The notes beneath the pieces were generated by a model, which saw nothing but the letters and a program-made list of their open reading frames with translations, made no database searches and had not been told where the DNA came from. The translations under genes and the position numbers were made by a program. From positions 62,001 through 126,000 of the forward strand of contig NZ_JAYFUM010000020.1 of NCBI RefSeq assembly GCF_034929435.1: a DNA stretch of 64,000 nucleotides, in the 5' to 3' direction. This document shows positions 52,315-62,600 of the stretch, piece after piece. Position 1 is the first letter of the stretch; every line of letters begins with the position of its first letter. The DNA is from Arcicella rigui. Its GTDB lineage: Bacteria > Bacteroidota > Bacteroidia > Cytophagales > Spirosomataceae.

Positions 52315-55300
52315 ATGCTCGTAAAAGATTTCCTTACTCTGTATCGTGAAGACGGTTTTGTACAAACTATTGCAGAACAAATTAAAGCACCCAAAGATTA
52401 TCCACATATCCAAATCAAAGGCTTTGTTGGTAGTTTAGATGCCGTTGTGGTTTCTGCTTTGCATTTACTCGACGAAAAGCAATCTCATCTTTTTGTACTT
52501 TCTGACCGTGAAGAAGCGGCATATTTTATCAACGATTTACAAAATTTAGTAGGCGAGGAGCGAATTTTATCTTTTCCGATGTCCTACAAAAGAGCTTATC
52601 AATACGAAGAAATCGACAATGCCAATGTACTGATGCGAGCAGAAGTATTAAACAAGCTCAACAACAGTTCAGAAGGCTTTTTGATTGTTACTTATCCAGA
52701 AGCTCTTTCCGAAAAAGTAATTAACAAGCGTTCGCTTTCTAAAAATACTTTTACGATAAATGTTTCTGAAAAATTAGATACAGCCTTTTTGGGTGAAGTA
52801 TTGGCAAGTTATGATTTCGAGAAAACAGATTTTGTTTATGAAGCTGGGCAGTATTCAATTCGTGGCGGAATTGTGGATGTGTACAGTTATGCCAACGATT
52901 TGCCTTACCGAATTGAACTTTGGGGCGATGAAGTAGAAAGTATCAGAACTTTCGACCCTGAATCGCAGCTTTCGGTAGAATCCATTTCCAGAATTAATAT
53001 TATTCCAGATGTTCAAAACCGATTGATTCAGGAAACTCGTGAACCTTTCTTTCATTTTTTACCAGAAAATACTCGTTTATGGTTCAAAGATGTAGAATTG
53101 ACGTTGGAAATTATCGAAAAATCATTCGAGAAAGTACAAAGTAATTTTCAAGAAATCATCGCAAAAAGTGGTGGCATCAAAGTAATTTCTGAACCGAATC
53201 AATTATTTGAAACTCGCAGAAGTTTTCTGAATCTGATTAAAGAATTTGGTACAGTTGAATTTGGCAAAAGATTTTACTTCAAGTCTGCCCAAGAAAAATT
53301 ACTTTATCAAGCCAAAGTACAACCAACTTTTAATAAAGATTTTAAAAGGTTGGCCGATAATCTCCGTGAAAATCAAGGTTTTCATTACACCAATATCATT
53401 ACTGCCGATTCGCCCAAACAACTTGAACGTTTAGCTACCATTTTTGATGAAATTGACACAAATGTTCGCTTCCAAGCTTTGAATATTTCGTTGAGAGAAG
53501 GATTTATCGACCTGCAATCAAAAATTGTTTGTTATACCGACCACCAGATTTTCGACCGTTTTCATCGTTTCCGTGAAAAAAGTAAGTATTCAAAGTCAAA
53601 AGCATTGACTTTGAAAGAATTACGTTCGCTTCAAGTAGGCGATTTTGTTACCCACGTTGACTATGGAATTGGGCGTTTTGCGGGTTTGGATAGAGTAATG
53701 GTTGGCGATGCCGAACAAGAAGCCATTCGTTTAATTTACAAAGACAACGATGTATTAATGGTTTCAATCCATTCACTTCACAAAATTGCGAAGTACTCAG
53801 GCAAAGAAGGCGGGCCGCCAGTGATGTCTAAATTAGGTTCGCCAGAATGGGAAAACCGAAAATCGAAAGTAAAGAAACAAGTAAAAGACATTGCCAAGGA
53901 ATTAATTGCCCTTTACGCCAAGCGTAGAATGGCACCGGGTTTTGCTTTTTCTAAAGATACTTTTATGCAAGCTGAACTGGAATCGTCATTCTTGTACGAG
54001 GATACACCAGACCAAGCAAAAGCCACAGCCGATGTAAAAGTGGATATGGAAAAACCACACCCGATGGACAGATTAGTTTGTGGAGATGTAGGTTTTGGCA
54101 AAACGGAAGTAGCGATTCGTGCGGCTTTCAAAGCTGTGGCAGATTCAAAACAAGTGGCGATTTTAGTGCCAACTACCGTTTTGGCAATGCAACATTTCAG
54201 AACTTTCCGTGACCGTCTGGAGAAATTTCCTTGTAGAGTAGAGTACATCAATCGTTTCAAATCTGATAAACAAATCAAAGAAACACTCAAAAGAGTAGCT
54301 TCTGGCGAAACTGATATTTTGATTGGTACACACAGAATTGTGAACAAAGATGTTATTTTCAAGAATTTGGGTTTGATGATTATTGATGAAGAACAGAAAT
54401 TTGGCGTAAAAGTAAAAGACCGTTTGAAAGAAATGCGTGTAAACATTGACGCACTTACGCTTACGGCTACGCCAATTCCAAGAACACTTCATTTTTCTTT
54501 GATGGGAGCAAGAGATTTATCAATTATCGCAACACCTCCGCCAAATCGTCAGCCAGTTACTACTGAATTACAGATTTTCAGTGAAACACTTATTCGTGAT
54601 GCTGTAAGCTATGAACTTAAAAGAGGCGGACAAGTTTACTTTGTGCATAACCGAGTAGGAGAGTTGGAGTCTATTGCTAATCTGATTTTACGCATGGTGC
54701 CAGATGCCAAAGTGGGTGTAGCTCATGGACAAATGGAAGGCGATAAATTAGAAAAAGCCATGATGAATTTTATTGAAGGTCATTACGATGTACTGGTTTC
54801 TACTAATATTATCGAAGCAGGGTTGGATATTCCGAATGCCAATACGATTCTGATTAACCACGCCAATCATTTTGGTCTGTCAGATTTACACCAAATGCGT
54901 GGTAGAGTAGGGCGTTCCAACAAAAAAGCATTCTGTTATTTATTGACGCCAGCACTTTCACTATTGACAACCGAAGCCCGAAAAAGATTGAGTGCTTTAG
55001 AGGAATTCTCAGATTTGGGTGATGGTTTCAAAGTAGCGATGCGGGATTTGGATATTCGTGGAGCAGGGAATTTATTGGGTGCAGAGCAAAGCGGTTTCGT
55101 CAATGATTTGGGTTATGAGCTTTATCACAAGATTTTGGATGAAGCGGTTCAAGAATTGAAAGAAAATGAATTCAGAGCTTTATTTGAACAAGATTTAGCT
55201 GAAACGGCTGAGAAACTCAAGATTGATTGTCAGATAGAAACAGACTTACAAGTATTGATTCCAGAAAAATATGTTTCAAGTATTTCTGAAAGACTTTCGC

Positions 55301-55674
55301 TTTACACCCAGCTTGATGATATGAAAACGGAAGAGGAATTAATTAAATTTGAAACGATGATTATCGACCGTTTTGGGCCAATTCCTCCGCAAATGTCAGA
55401 CATGATAGAAATTGTAAGAGTGCGTTGGATTGCCGAGTCGTTAGGTATGGAAAAAATATTATTGAAAAATAATAATCTAAAGTGTTATTTCGTTCCCTCT
55501 GAGAATGAAAAGTATTATAAATCAGCCATTTTTGGAAAAGTACTTGAGTACGTAAAACAAAACTCACGTAAATGTTCTTTAAAAGATGTAAAAGGAAAGC
55601 TGATGTTGTACTTTGATAAAATTACTTCGATAGAAGAATTAAAATGGATTTTAAAAGAAATGAGTAAAGTATAA
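52315..55674 (+). CDS. mfd: Transcription-repair coupling factor
   Basis: 1119 residues from ATG 52315 (MLVKDFLTLY); a TTG at 52255 would add 20 residues. UvrB-homology modules in the N-terminal half, the RNA-polymerase interaction (CarD-like) domain (LQVGDFVTHVDYGIGRFAGL), helicase motif I GDVGFGKTEVAIRAAF, II DEEQ, the TATPIPRTLHFS block, HGQMEG, STNIIEAGLDIPNANT and the TRCF C-terminal domain. It removes RNA polymerase stalled at lesions and recruits UvrA. Confidence 0.97.
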   Translation: MLVKDFLTLYREDGFVQTIAEQIKAPKDYPHIQIKGFVGSLDAVVVSALHLLDEKQSHLFVLSDREEAAYFINDLQNLVGEERILSFPMSYKRAYQYEEIDNANVLMRAEVLNKLNNSSEGFLIVTYPEALSEKVINKRSLSKNTFTINVSEKLDTAFLGEVLASYDFEKTDFVYEAGQYSIRGGIVDVYSYANDLPYRIELWGDEVESIRTFDPESQLSVESISRINIIPDVQNRLIQETREPFFHFLPENTRLWFKDVELTLEIIEKSFEKVQSNFQEIIAKSGGIKVISEPNQLFETRRSFLNLIKEFGTVEFGKRFYFKSAQEKLLYQAKVQPTFNKDFKRLADNLRENQGFHYTNIITADSPKQLERLATIFDEIDTNVRFQALNISLREGFIDLQSKIVCYTDHQIFDRFHRFREKSKYSKSKALTLKELRSLQVGDFVTHVDYGIGRFAGLDRVMVGDAEQEAIRLIYKDNDVLMVSIHSLHKIAKYSGKEGGPPVMSKLGSPEWENRKSKVKKQVKDIAKELIALYAKRRMAPGFAFSKDTFMQAELESSFLYEDTPDQAKATADVKVDMEKPHPMDRLVCGDVGFGKTEVAIRAAFKAVADSKQVAILVPTTVLAMQHFRTFRDRLEKFPCRVEYINRFKSDKQIKETLKRVASGETDILIGTHRIVNKDVIFKNLGLMIIDEEQKFGVKVKDRLKEMRVNIDALTLTATPIPRTLHFSLMGARDLSIIATPPPNRQPVTTELQIFSETLIRDAVSYELKRGGQVYFVHNRVGELESIANLILRMVPDAKVGVAHGQMEGDKLEKAMMNFIEGHYDVLVSTNIIEAGLDIPNANTILINHANHFGLSDLHQMRGRVGRSNKKAFCYLLTPALSLLTTEARKRLSALEEFSDLGDGFKVAMRDLDIRGAGNLLGAEQSGFVNDLGYELYHKILDEAVQELKENEFRALFEQDLAETAEKLKIDCQIETDLQVLIPEKYVSSISERLSLYTQLDDMKTEEELIKFETMIIDRFGPIPPQMSDMIEIVRVRWIAESLGMEKILLKNNNLKCYFVPSENEKYYKSAIFGKVLEYVKQNSRKCSLKDVKGKLMLYFDKITSIEELKWILKEMSKV

Positions 55675-55783
55675 AGCAATGCTTCTCTTAGTTTTTTGAG
55701 AATTTTATTCGTAATATGTACTCAATTTCAAGAAGATTGATGAATCTTCATCCATAATCTCAGCAGATTTTATAAGTTTCGTA

Positions 55784-55791
55784 TAACTTTG
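55784..55791 (+). promoter_or_regulatory. -7 element (TAACTTTG) before gldJ
   Basis: Full TAnnTTTG match, start near 55798, leader about 85 nt. Confidence 0.52.
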
Positions 55792-55881
55792 CAGTCTTTT
55801 CTGTAAATTGCATTCTTACTTACAGTTGATACTCAACAATCATTTAAAATTATTATTCACGACAATCAAATTAATTAACAG

Positions 55882-57114
55882 ATGAAGTTGTCTCTCAAAT
55901 CAATGGCTTTTCTATTCGCAGTGCTTGCAATGGCAAGTTCTTGTAAATCTAAAAAGTCAACAAGTGTAAAAATCGGCAAAAAAAGTACAGCTACTGGTAT
56001 TGCTTACAATAAAAAAGGCGGTTTTCAAACAGATAAATCCTTCAAAGGTCAGGCTACTGGTCCCAACTTAGTATTGGTTGAGGGCGGTCGTTTTACGATG
56101 GGAGCTTTAGAAGAAGATGTTATCAATTCAAGAGATAATTTAGAAAGAACAGTTTCTGTTCAATCGTTCTACATGGATGAAACAGAAATTGCCAACGTTC
56201 ATTATCTTGAATACTTAAATGCTATTCAAAAAGATTCTTCTCAAGAATTTTATGAAACTGCTCTTCCTGATACCAACGTTTGGAAAGGTGAATTAGCTTT
56301 TAATGATAATTATGTCGAGCAATACTTACGTTACCCAGGTTTCCGTATGTACCCTGTTGTTGGTGTATCTTGGGTTCAGGCTTCTGATTACTGCGTTTGG
56401 AGAACAGCCGCTGTAAATAATGATATTGCCATGAAAAACCAAAAAGGTAAGAAAGGTAAAAAAGGCAAAAGAGTAGGAGCAGAAGCAAAAGCGATTACTT
56501 ATTCGGCTGGTCAGCGTTTACAAATTGAATCAGGTAAAGTATTACCTGCCTATCGCCTTCCTACTGAAGCTGAATGGGAATATGCAGCTAAAGCTATGAT
56601 TGGTACACAATACGAAGACGAAAACCAAACCAATCAAAGAATTTATCCTTGGGATGGGCCAAATATGAGAGCTTCTCGTGGAAAGAAAAAAGGTACAATG
56701 TTAGCCAACTTCAAACGTGGACGTGGTGACTACGCTGGTATCGCTGGTAAATCAAATGATGGAGCTATCATTACTACCGAAGTTTATAGTTATCCACCAA
56801 ATGACTTTGGTTTATACCAAATGGCTGGTAACGTAAATGAATGGGTATTCGACTTATACCGTCCGTTATCTTACGAAGACTTCAACGATTTGAACCCTAT
56901 ACGTAGAAACGATTATCTTGACAATGCTAAGAATTACGATAGAAAAAACAACAACTCTTTAGTAGATAATAAATCAAGAGTTTACAAAGGTGGTTCATGG
57001 TCAGATGTGGCTTATTGGTTAGCACCGGGTACTCGTCGTTTCTTAGATCAAGATTCATCTACTTCAACGATTGGTTTTAGGTGTGCTATGATTAGAGCAG
57101 GTACTAATCGTTAA
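55882..57114 (+). CDS. gldJ: Gliding motility / type IX secretion lipoprotein, GldJ-type
   Basis: 410 residues. The lipoprotein signal peptide has lipobox ASSC (Cys21 or so). A formylglycine-generating-enzyme (SUMF1) fold follows: GPNLVLVEGGRFTMGALEEDV, VQSFYMDETEIANVHYLEYL, GVSWVQASDYCVWRTAAVN, YRLPTEAEWEYAAKA, GNVNEWVFDLYRP, YKGGSWSDVAYWL, IGFRCAMIRAG. The TGIAYNKKGGFQTDKSF start before the fold favours GldJ over GldK. It is part of the outer-membrane ring system for gliding and secretion. A Lys/Gly-rich insert (KNQKGKKGKKGKR) at about 186-200 is unusual. Confidence 0.82.
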   Translation: MKLSLKSMAFLFAVLAMASSCKSKKSTSVKIGKKSTATGIAYNKKGGFQTDKSFKGQATGPNLVLVEGGRFTMGALEEDVINSRDNLERTVSVQSFYMDETEIANVHYLEYLNAIQKDSSQEFYETALPDTNVWKGELAFNDNYVEQYLRYPGFRMYPVVGVSWVQASDYCVWRTAAVNNDIAMKNQKGKKGKKGKRVGAEAKAITYSAGQRLQIESGKVLPAYRLPTEAEWEYAAKAMIGTQYEDENQTNQRIYPWDGPNMRASRGKKKGTMLANFKRGRGDYAGIAGKSNDGAIITTEVYSYPPNDFGLYQMAGNVNEWVFDLYRPLSYEDFNDLNPIRRNDYLDNAKNYDRKNNNSLVDNKSRVYKGGSWSDVAYWLAPGTRRFLDQDSSTSTIGFRCAMIRAGTNR

Positions 57115-57127
57115 TAAAATATCAAAG

Positions 57128-57163
57128 AAAAAGCGGTAGAAATTGATTCTACCGCTTTTTTTA
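57128..57163. terminator. Bidirectional terminator between gldJ and comF
   Basis: AAAAAGCGGTAGAA (57128-57141) with TTCTACCGCTTTTT (57147-57160), 14 bp, loop ATTGA, T-run on the plus strand. Confidence 0.88.
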
Positions 57164-57838
57164 TGCCCTTGCCAAAGTTAGTATTGAAACGTCTTTTATC
57201 TCATAAGCTTGAAGTGCCAGCACACAAGCCTCTAATGTAGCTCCTGTGGTTAGCGTATCATCAACAACTACAATTTTACGATTGATAATTTGTTCTGGTT
57301 TTTCAACTGAAAATACATCTTCCATATTTTTGAAACGCTCTAATCTACTTTTATTTACTTGCGAACTGGTTTCGATTCCTCTTTTTAAAATATCGTTTCG
57401 CCATTCAATATTTAGGCTTTCTGCTAAACCTTTTGCAAAACAATCCGACTGATTGTAGCCTCTTTGCTGTAATCTCTTTTTGTGCAAAGGCACGGGAAGT
57501 ATTAAATCAAATTCCTGGGCAAATCCGTTTTCTCTTAATTCAGCCCCGTACCACCTTCCCAACATTTCACCAACTTCTTGGTTTCCTTTGTATTTCAATT
57601 CGTGCATTAAATGCTGTACTTTTCCACCTTTCACAAACTTTAAGTAGGCTAAAGTGTGTTTTAGATTTACTTTACCTAAAAACTTTTGCTCTAACAAAAT
57701 GTCTTTTTCTATATGTGCATTCGTTTTAGGTAAATCCAAACGGCAGTTCGTACAAATGAGTGCTTCATTCAATTGAAGTGGCTCTGTGCAAGCGGCACAA
57801 GTACGAGGAAATATTAAGTCAATAAATGCCCTGAACAT
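57161..57838 (-). CDS. comF: ComF-family phosphoribosyltransferase-like protein
   Basis: 225 residues. The N-terminal zinc finger has CAAC and CTNC. The PRTase domain includes ILPVPLHKKRLQQRGYNQSDCFAKGLAESL and IVVVDDTLTTGATLEACVLAL (PRPP loop). It is related to DNA-uptake ComF, a helper whose role in Bacteroidota is unclear. Confidence 0.92.
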   Translation of the reverse strand: MFRAFIDLIFPRTCAACTEPLQLNEALICTNCRLDLPKTNAHIEKDILLEQKFLGKVNLKHTLAYLKFVKGGKVQHLMHELKYKGNQEVGEMLGRWYGAELRENGFAQEFDLILPVPLHKKRLQQRGYNQSDCFAKGLAESLNIEWRNDILKRGIETSSQVNKSRLERFKNMEDVFSVEKPEQIINRKIVVVDDTLTTGATLEACVLALQAYEIKDVSILTLARA

Positions 57839-57927
57839 GATTTCTACGATTGTGAAAAGGGTTAGAAACTTATTACAAGTATTTCTTTGTATTTTGCATA
57901 CAATTTAACATCAAACAAACAAAAATC

Positions 57928-58272
57928 ATGGGTTTAGTTTCAGAATTTAATGAGTACAGAAGCAAGATGAATGATAAAATCTTGTCTTCTGATAATAAAG
58001 TAATTAAGAGAATTTTTAATCTCGATACCAATACTTATGCAGAAGGAGCTTTGTCTGAAAAGACAAAAGAAATGATGGGGCTTTCTTGTTCAATGGTTTT
58101 ACGTTGCGACGACTGCATTAAGTACCATTTAGGAAAGTGTTATGAATTGGGCGTAACTGATGCTGAAATGCAAGAGATTTTTTCGGTAGCCACTCTCATT
58201 GGTGGAACGATTGTCATTCCGCATTTACGCAGAGCTGTTGAGTATTGGGAAGAGCTTCAGAGTGGAGAGTAG
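57928..58272 (+). CDS. Carboxymuconolactone decarboxylase-family protein (AhpD-like)
   Basis: 114 residues. CMD fold with the redox pair in VLRCDDCIKYHLGKCYELG (CxxC...H). Probably a small alkylhydroperoxidase-type antioxidant or a decarboxylase homologue. It is followed at 58273-58375 by the TTCA/TCAC repeat units. Confidence 0.9.
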   Translation: MGLVSEFNEYRSKMNDKILSSDNKVIKRIFNLDTNTYAEGALSEKTKEMMGLSCSMVLRCDDCIKYHLGKCYELGVTDAEMQEIFSVATLIGGTIVIPHLRRAVEYWEELQSGE

Positions 58273-58375
58273 GGAGTGTTGAATGAGGAGTTGTGAATAC
58301 TGATTTTATGAGTTAAAATATAAGTCTTTACTAAAAATTATTCATTCACGATTCACTAAATCACAATTAAAAAAC
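58273..58375. repeat. TTCA/TCAC intergenic repeats
   Basis: 58273-58292 matches the reverse complement of 21924-21943 (19/20). ATTCATTCACGATTCACTAA then ATCACAATTA at about 58340-58369 repeats the motif family of 11333-11388. No gene in this 103-bp gap. Confidence 0.5.
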
Positions 58376-58723
58376 ATGGAAATAGAAAATTTAGCCCAGC
58401 GATGGGACATTTTATTGGATAAATTAGAACAAACGATTGGGAAAAAACCTGTCGATTTGAATGCTGTACTTTTCTTGATTGGTGTACAAGAATTAGGAAA
58501 AGGACATCAGTTTTTTACCAAAGAACAAAAGCAAGATTTAATGCACATTGCTATTTGTAAGGTTTTAAGTTTTAGTGGTATTTACGAATTGGAAGGTACA
58601 GACCAAGACGGCTGGCCACACTGGAAATTGGTTCAGCCTTTGCCATTTGTCAATGTTGTTGAGCAAGAAAAGCTTTTGAAAGCCCATGTAATAGAATATT
58701 TTGAAACAGAAGTGTTTGTATGA
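58376..58723 (+). CDS. Conserved hypothetical protein, translationally coupled to xth
   Basis: 115 residues, starting MEIENLAQRWDILLDKLEQT, with LNAVLFLIGVQELGKGHQFF and DLMHIAICKVLSFSGIYELE, then a WPHW block. Mostly helical, cytoplasmic, no known domain. The final ATGA overlaps the next start by four bases, so translation of xth is coupled to it. I have seen proteins of this shape in Bacteroidota but do not recall a function. Confidence 0.8.
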   Translation: MEIENLAQRWDILLDKLEQTIGKKPVDLNAVLFLIGVQELGKGHQFFTKEQKQDLMHIAICKVLSFSGIYELEGTDQDGWPHWKLVQPLPFVNVVEQEKLLKAHVIEYFETEVFV

Positions 58724-59484
58724 AAATCGTAACTTATAATGTAAATGGTATCAGAGCCGCCATCAACAAGGGTTTTGTAGAATGGCTGAGTGCTTGTAAT
58801 CCTGACATGATTTGTCTGCAAGAAGTAAAAGCAGAAGACCACCAAATCGAAAAAGCCATTTTTGAAGATATGGGCTATCATATCTATTGGTTTCCTGCTG
58901 AAAAGAAGGGTTACAGTGGCGTTGCTATTTTTACAAAAGTAAAACCTAAAAATATTGAATTAGGTTGCGGTATTGAGATTTACGACCGTGAAGGAAGAGT
59001 ACTCCGTACTGATTTTGAAAACTTTTCGTTAATGTCGGTGTATATGCCCTCGGGGTCAAGTGGCGATGAAAGACAGGATTTTAAAATGCAATGGCTCGAT
59101 GACTTTTATGGTTATATCGACGATTTGAAAAAAACTGTTCCGAACTTAATTATTTCTGGCGACTACAATATTTGTCATCAGCCGATTGATATTCATAATC
59201 CAAAATCAAATGCCAATAGTTCGGGCTTCTTACCAGAAGAAAGAGCTTGGGTTACAAAGTTTTTAGAAAATGGTTTTGTTGATACTTTCAGACATTTCAA
59301 TTCAGAACCACATCAATACACTTGGTGGAGTTATAGAGCAGGAGCAAGGCAAAAGAATTTAGGTTGGCGAATTGATTACCATTGTGCTGATAAAAGTCTT
59401 ACAGAACGTTTGGTGCGTTCAGCTATTTTATCAGAAGCAAAACACTCTGACCATTGTCCTGTTTTACTTGAAATTACTGACTAA
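58720..59484 (+). CDS. xth: Exodeoxyribonuclease III
   Basis: 254 residues. AP endonuclease motifs: NVNGIRAAINKGF, MICLQEVKAED (metal-binding Glu), SGDYNICHQPIDIHNPK, GWRIDYHCAD, KHSDHCPVLLEI (catalytic Asp-His). It repairs abasic sites and degrades 3' ends. Confidence 0.96.
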   Translation: MKIVTYNVNGIRAAINKGFVEWLSACNPDMICLQEVKAEDHQIEKAIFEDMGYHIYWFPAEKKGYSGVAIFTKVKPKNIELGCGIEIYDREGRVLRTDFENFSLMSVYMPSGSSGDERQDFKMQWLDDFYGYIDDLKKTVPNLIISGDYNICHQPIDIHNPKSNANSSGFLPEERAWVTKFLENGFVDTFRHFNSEPHQYTWWSYRAGARQKNLGWRIDYHCADKSLTERLVRSAILSEAKHSDHCPVLLEITD

Positions 59485-59625
59485 TATTTCCCAAACGATT
59501 CAGCGTAGTTGATTACAATGAATCGTTTGTTTATTTCTTCACTATTTTTACTCATAATAAAATTCAATAGTTGATAGATTCAAAATAATACCGTCTAATT
59601 CACTTCGAGTATAAACCTTAAAAAT

Positions 59626-62600
59626 ATGACTACTTCGCCCATCGCAACACTTCTTATGCGGATTGAAGAATACAAAAGAAAGTATTACCTCAATCGACTT
59701 ATCAAAGGAATCATTTTTTCAGCGGCAGTAATCTTGTCCGCTTTTTTGGTTTTTAACGTAATGGAGTATTTCGGTCATTTCGGTACTACTTTCAGAACCA
59801 TTTTGTTTTTCTCGTTCCTTTTGGCATTTTTGGTTTCAGCTACTTTATGGGTAGTTAAGCCTCTTCTGTTTTTGTACGGAAAACAAAAGCCACTTTCAAA
59901 CGAACAAGCCGCCGAGCAAATCGGAAAATATTTCCCTGAGATTTCTGATAAACTTATCAACACACTTCAACTATCAAAGAGTATTGATAAAAGTCAAAAT
60001 GAATTATTGTTGGCTTCAATCAAACAAAAATCTCAGCAATTAGGCATTGTAAAATTTGCCGATGCTATCAAAATCAATGAAAACAGAAAGTATCTAAAAT
60101 TCGCTTTATTTCCTGCCATCGTTATCGTTGCCATTCTTTTGGTCTATCCGTCTTTCTTTTCAAAAAGTACTGAACGAATTGTAAACTTTAAAAATGAGTA
60201 TCAAGAAGAAGCACCTTTTACTTTTCTTTTAGAAAACAAGACACTCCAAGCTTTCCGCAACGAAGATTTTACCGTTCGTCTTACTTTGCAAGGTAATACC
60301 ATTCCCGAAGGTGTTTATGTGATTCATAAAGATAGAAAATTGAAAATGGAAAGTCTTGATAAGCGTCATTACAGTTATACTTTCTCTAAAGTGCAAGAAA
60401 ACTTCGATTTCCACTTCGAAGCCGCAGGTTTCGATTCTGGCAATTATGAAGTAGAAATTATCAATAAACCCAGTTTAGCTTTTTTTGATATTCAACTCAT
60501 TTACCCAGCTTATCTACATAAACCCAATGAGTCTTTAAAAAATGTGGGAAACCTTACTGTTCCAGAAGGTACTTCGGTAGAATGGTCTTTCAATGTTACT
60601 CATACAGATTCTATTTTATTGACTTTCGATGGTGATGCACAAAAGTACCTTGCCCAAAAAAGACTTTTAGGTGGCGGTTTTGATTTTGAAAAGAAAGTAA
60701 AAAACTCAGGAGCTTACAAAGTATTTCTTAAAAATCAGTTTACCTCAAACACAGAAGGTATCAATTTCTTCTTGAATGTTGTTCCTGATAAATATCCGCA
60801 GTTGAGTTTGGAGCAGTACAAAGATTCTACGCTTTACAATTTTATGGTTTTAGGTGGAAACATTTCTGATGATTACGGTATCAGTCGTTTGGCAGTTTTC
60901 TATAAAGTACTCCGTGACGGAAAAGCTTCTACTCAGAACTACGCCAGCTTTGCTTTGCCGTTTAATCCTAAACAGAGTATTCAAAGTTTTTATAAACAAT
61001 GGAATTTGGATAGCCTTCATTTGAATCCTTCTGATAAAGTTGAATACTTCGTTCAAGTGTGGGACAACGATGGCGTAAATGGAGCGAAATCCACTCGCTC
61101 GCCATTGATGAATTATGCAGTTCCTGATAAAAGCTCAATCAATAAAGAAATTGAAAATGCCGTTGACAAAACGGAAGCTCAGTTAGCAAAGACTTTTGAG
61201 AAAGCTCAGAAACTTCGCAAGGAAATTGCGGCTTTGGAAAATCGTTTGAAAAACAAAAAGGAGTTGGATTTTCAAGACCAAAAAGTAGCCGAAGAATTGA
61301 TTAGAAAAAAAGAAGAGTTAATCAATGAAATCAAAAGCTTACAAGAAGAGAATAAAAACTTGAACGATAAGCAACAGCGATTCAACGAGCAGAAACCAGA
61401 AAATCAACAAAAAATGGAAGCACTCCAAAAAATGATGAATGATTTGATGGACCCCGAAACGCAAAAGCTTTATGAAGAATTAAAGAAAATGCTCGACCAA
61501 AATCCTGACGACAACAAAATGCTCGACCAAATGGAGAAGCTCAAAAACAAAGAGCGTAACATGGAAAAGGAATTGGAACGCATGAAAGAGTTATTCAAGA
61601 AATTACAACTTGAACAAAAATTAGATAAAACAATCAAAGACCTTGAAAAGCAAGCAGAGCAAGAACAAAAACTTGCAGAACAAAACGAAGCTTTAGACAA
61701 GAAATCGGATAAGTCTGCTGACAAGCAAAAAGAAACAGAAGCCAATCAGAAAGAACAAGAGAAGCTTAATAAAGAATTTGAAAACATCAAGAAAGATTTA
61801 CAAGAGGCAGAAAAAATGAGTAAAGAACTCAAAAATGCTGACCCACTTGATACTGGCAAAGAAGAACAACAGAATATTTCGGAAGAACAAAAGGATGCAC
61901 AAGAACAAATGGAAAAAGGCGATAACAAAGGTGCGTCGCAAAAACAGAAACGTGTAGCCAAACAAATGCAAGAACTTGCTCAGAAATTAGAACAAGAAAA
62001 GCAGTCGCAAGAGATGCAAGAAAATGAGGAAAACATGGATGATTTACGTGAGATTCTTGAAAACTTAGTAAAGCTTTCTTTAAGTCAAGAAAAATTAATG
62101 AAAGACTTTAGAGGCATGAATCCATCCGACCCACGATTTATCAAGGCTTCTCAAGAACAATTGAAACTTCAAGATGACGCAAAAATCATAGAAGATAGTT
62201 TGTTTGCTTTGTCTAAAAGAGTGATGCAAATTGAAAGTTTTGTAACCAGAGAAATGGGAAATATGAAAAGCTACATGAATGAAGCAAGTAAATTAATTAA
62301 GGAAAGAAAGTTGGCAATGACTACTTCCAAGCAACAATTTGCAATGACTTCCATGAATAACTTAGCTTTATTACTTTCTGATGTATTAAAACAGATGCAG
62401 CAAAACCAACAGAATATGCAAAGTTCGGGCAAGAGTAAGTCTAAGAAAAAAGGAAATACGATAAGTATGGGCGAAAAGCAAAAGCAACTCAACGAGCAAA
62501 TGCAGCAGAATATGAAAAATGGTGGAGCAAAAGGACAAGGCAATATTTCTGAACAATTGGCAAAAATGGCAAGAGAACAAGCCCAGTTAAGAAAAATGCT

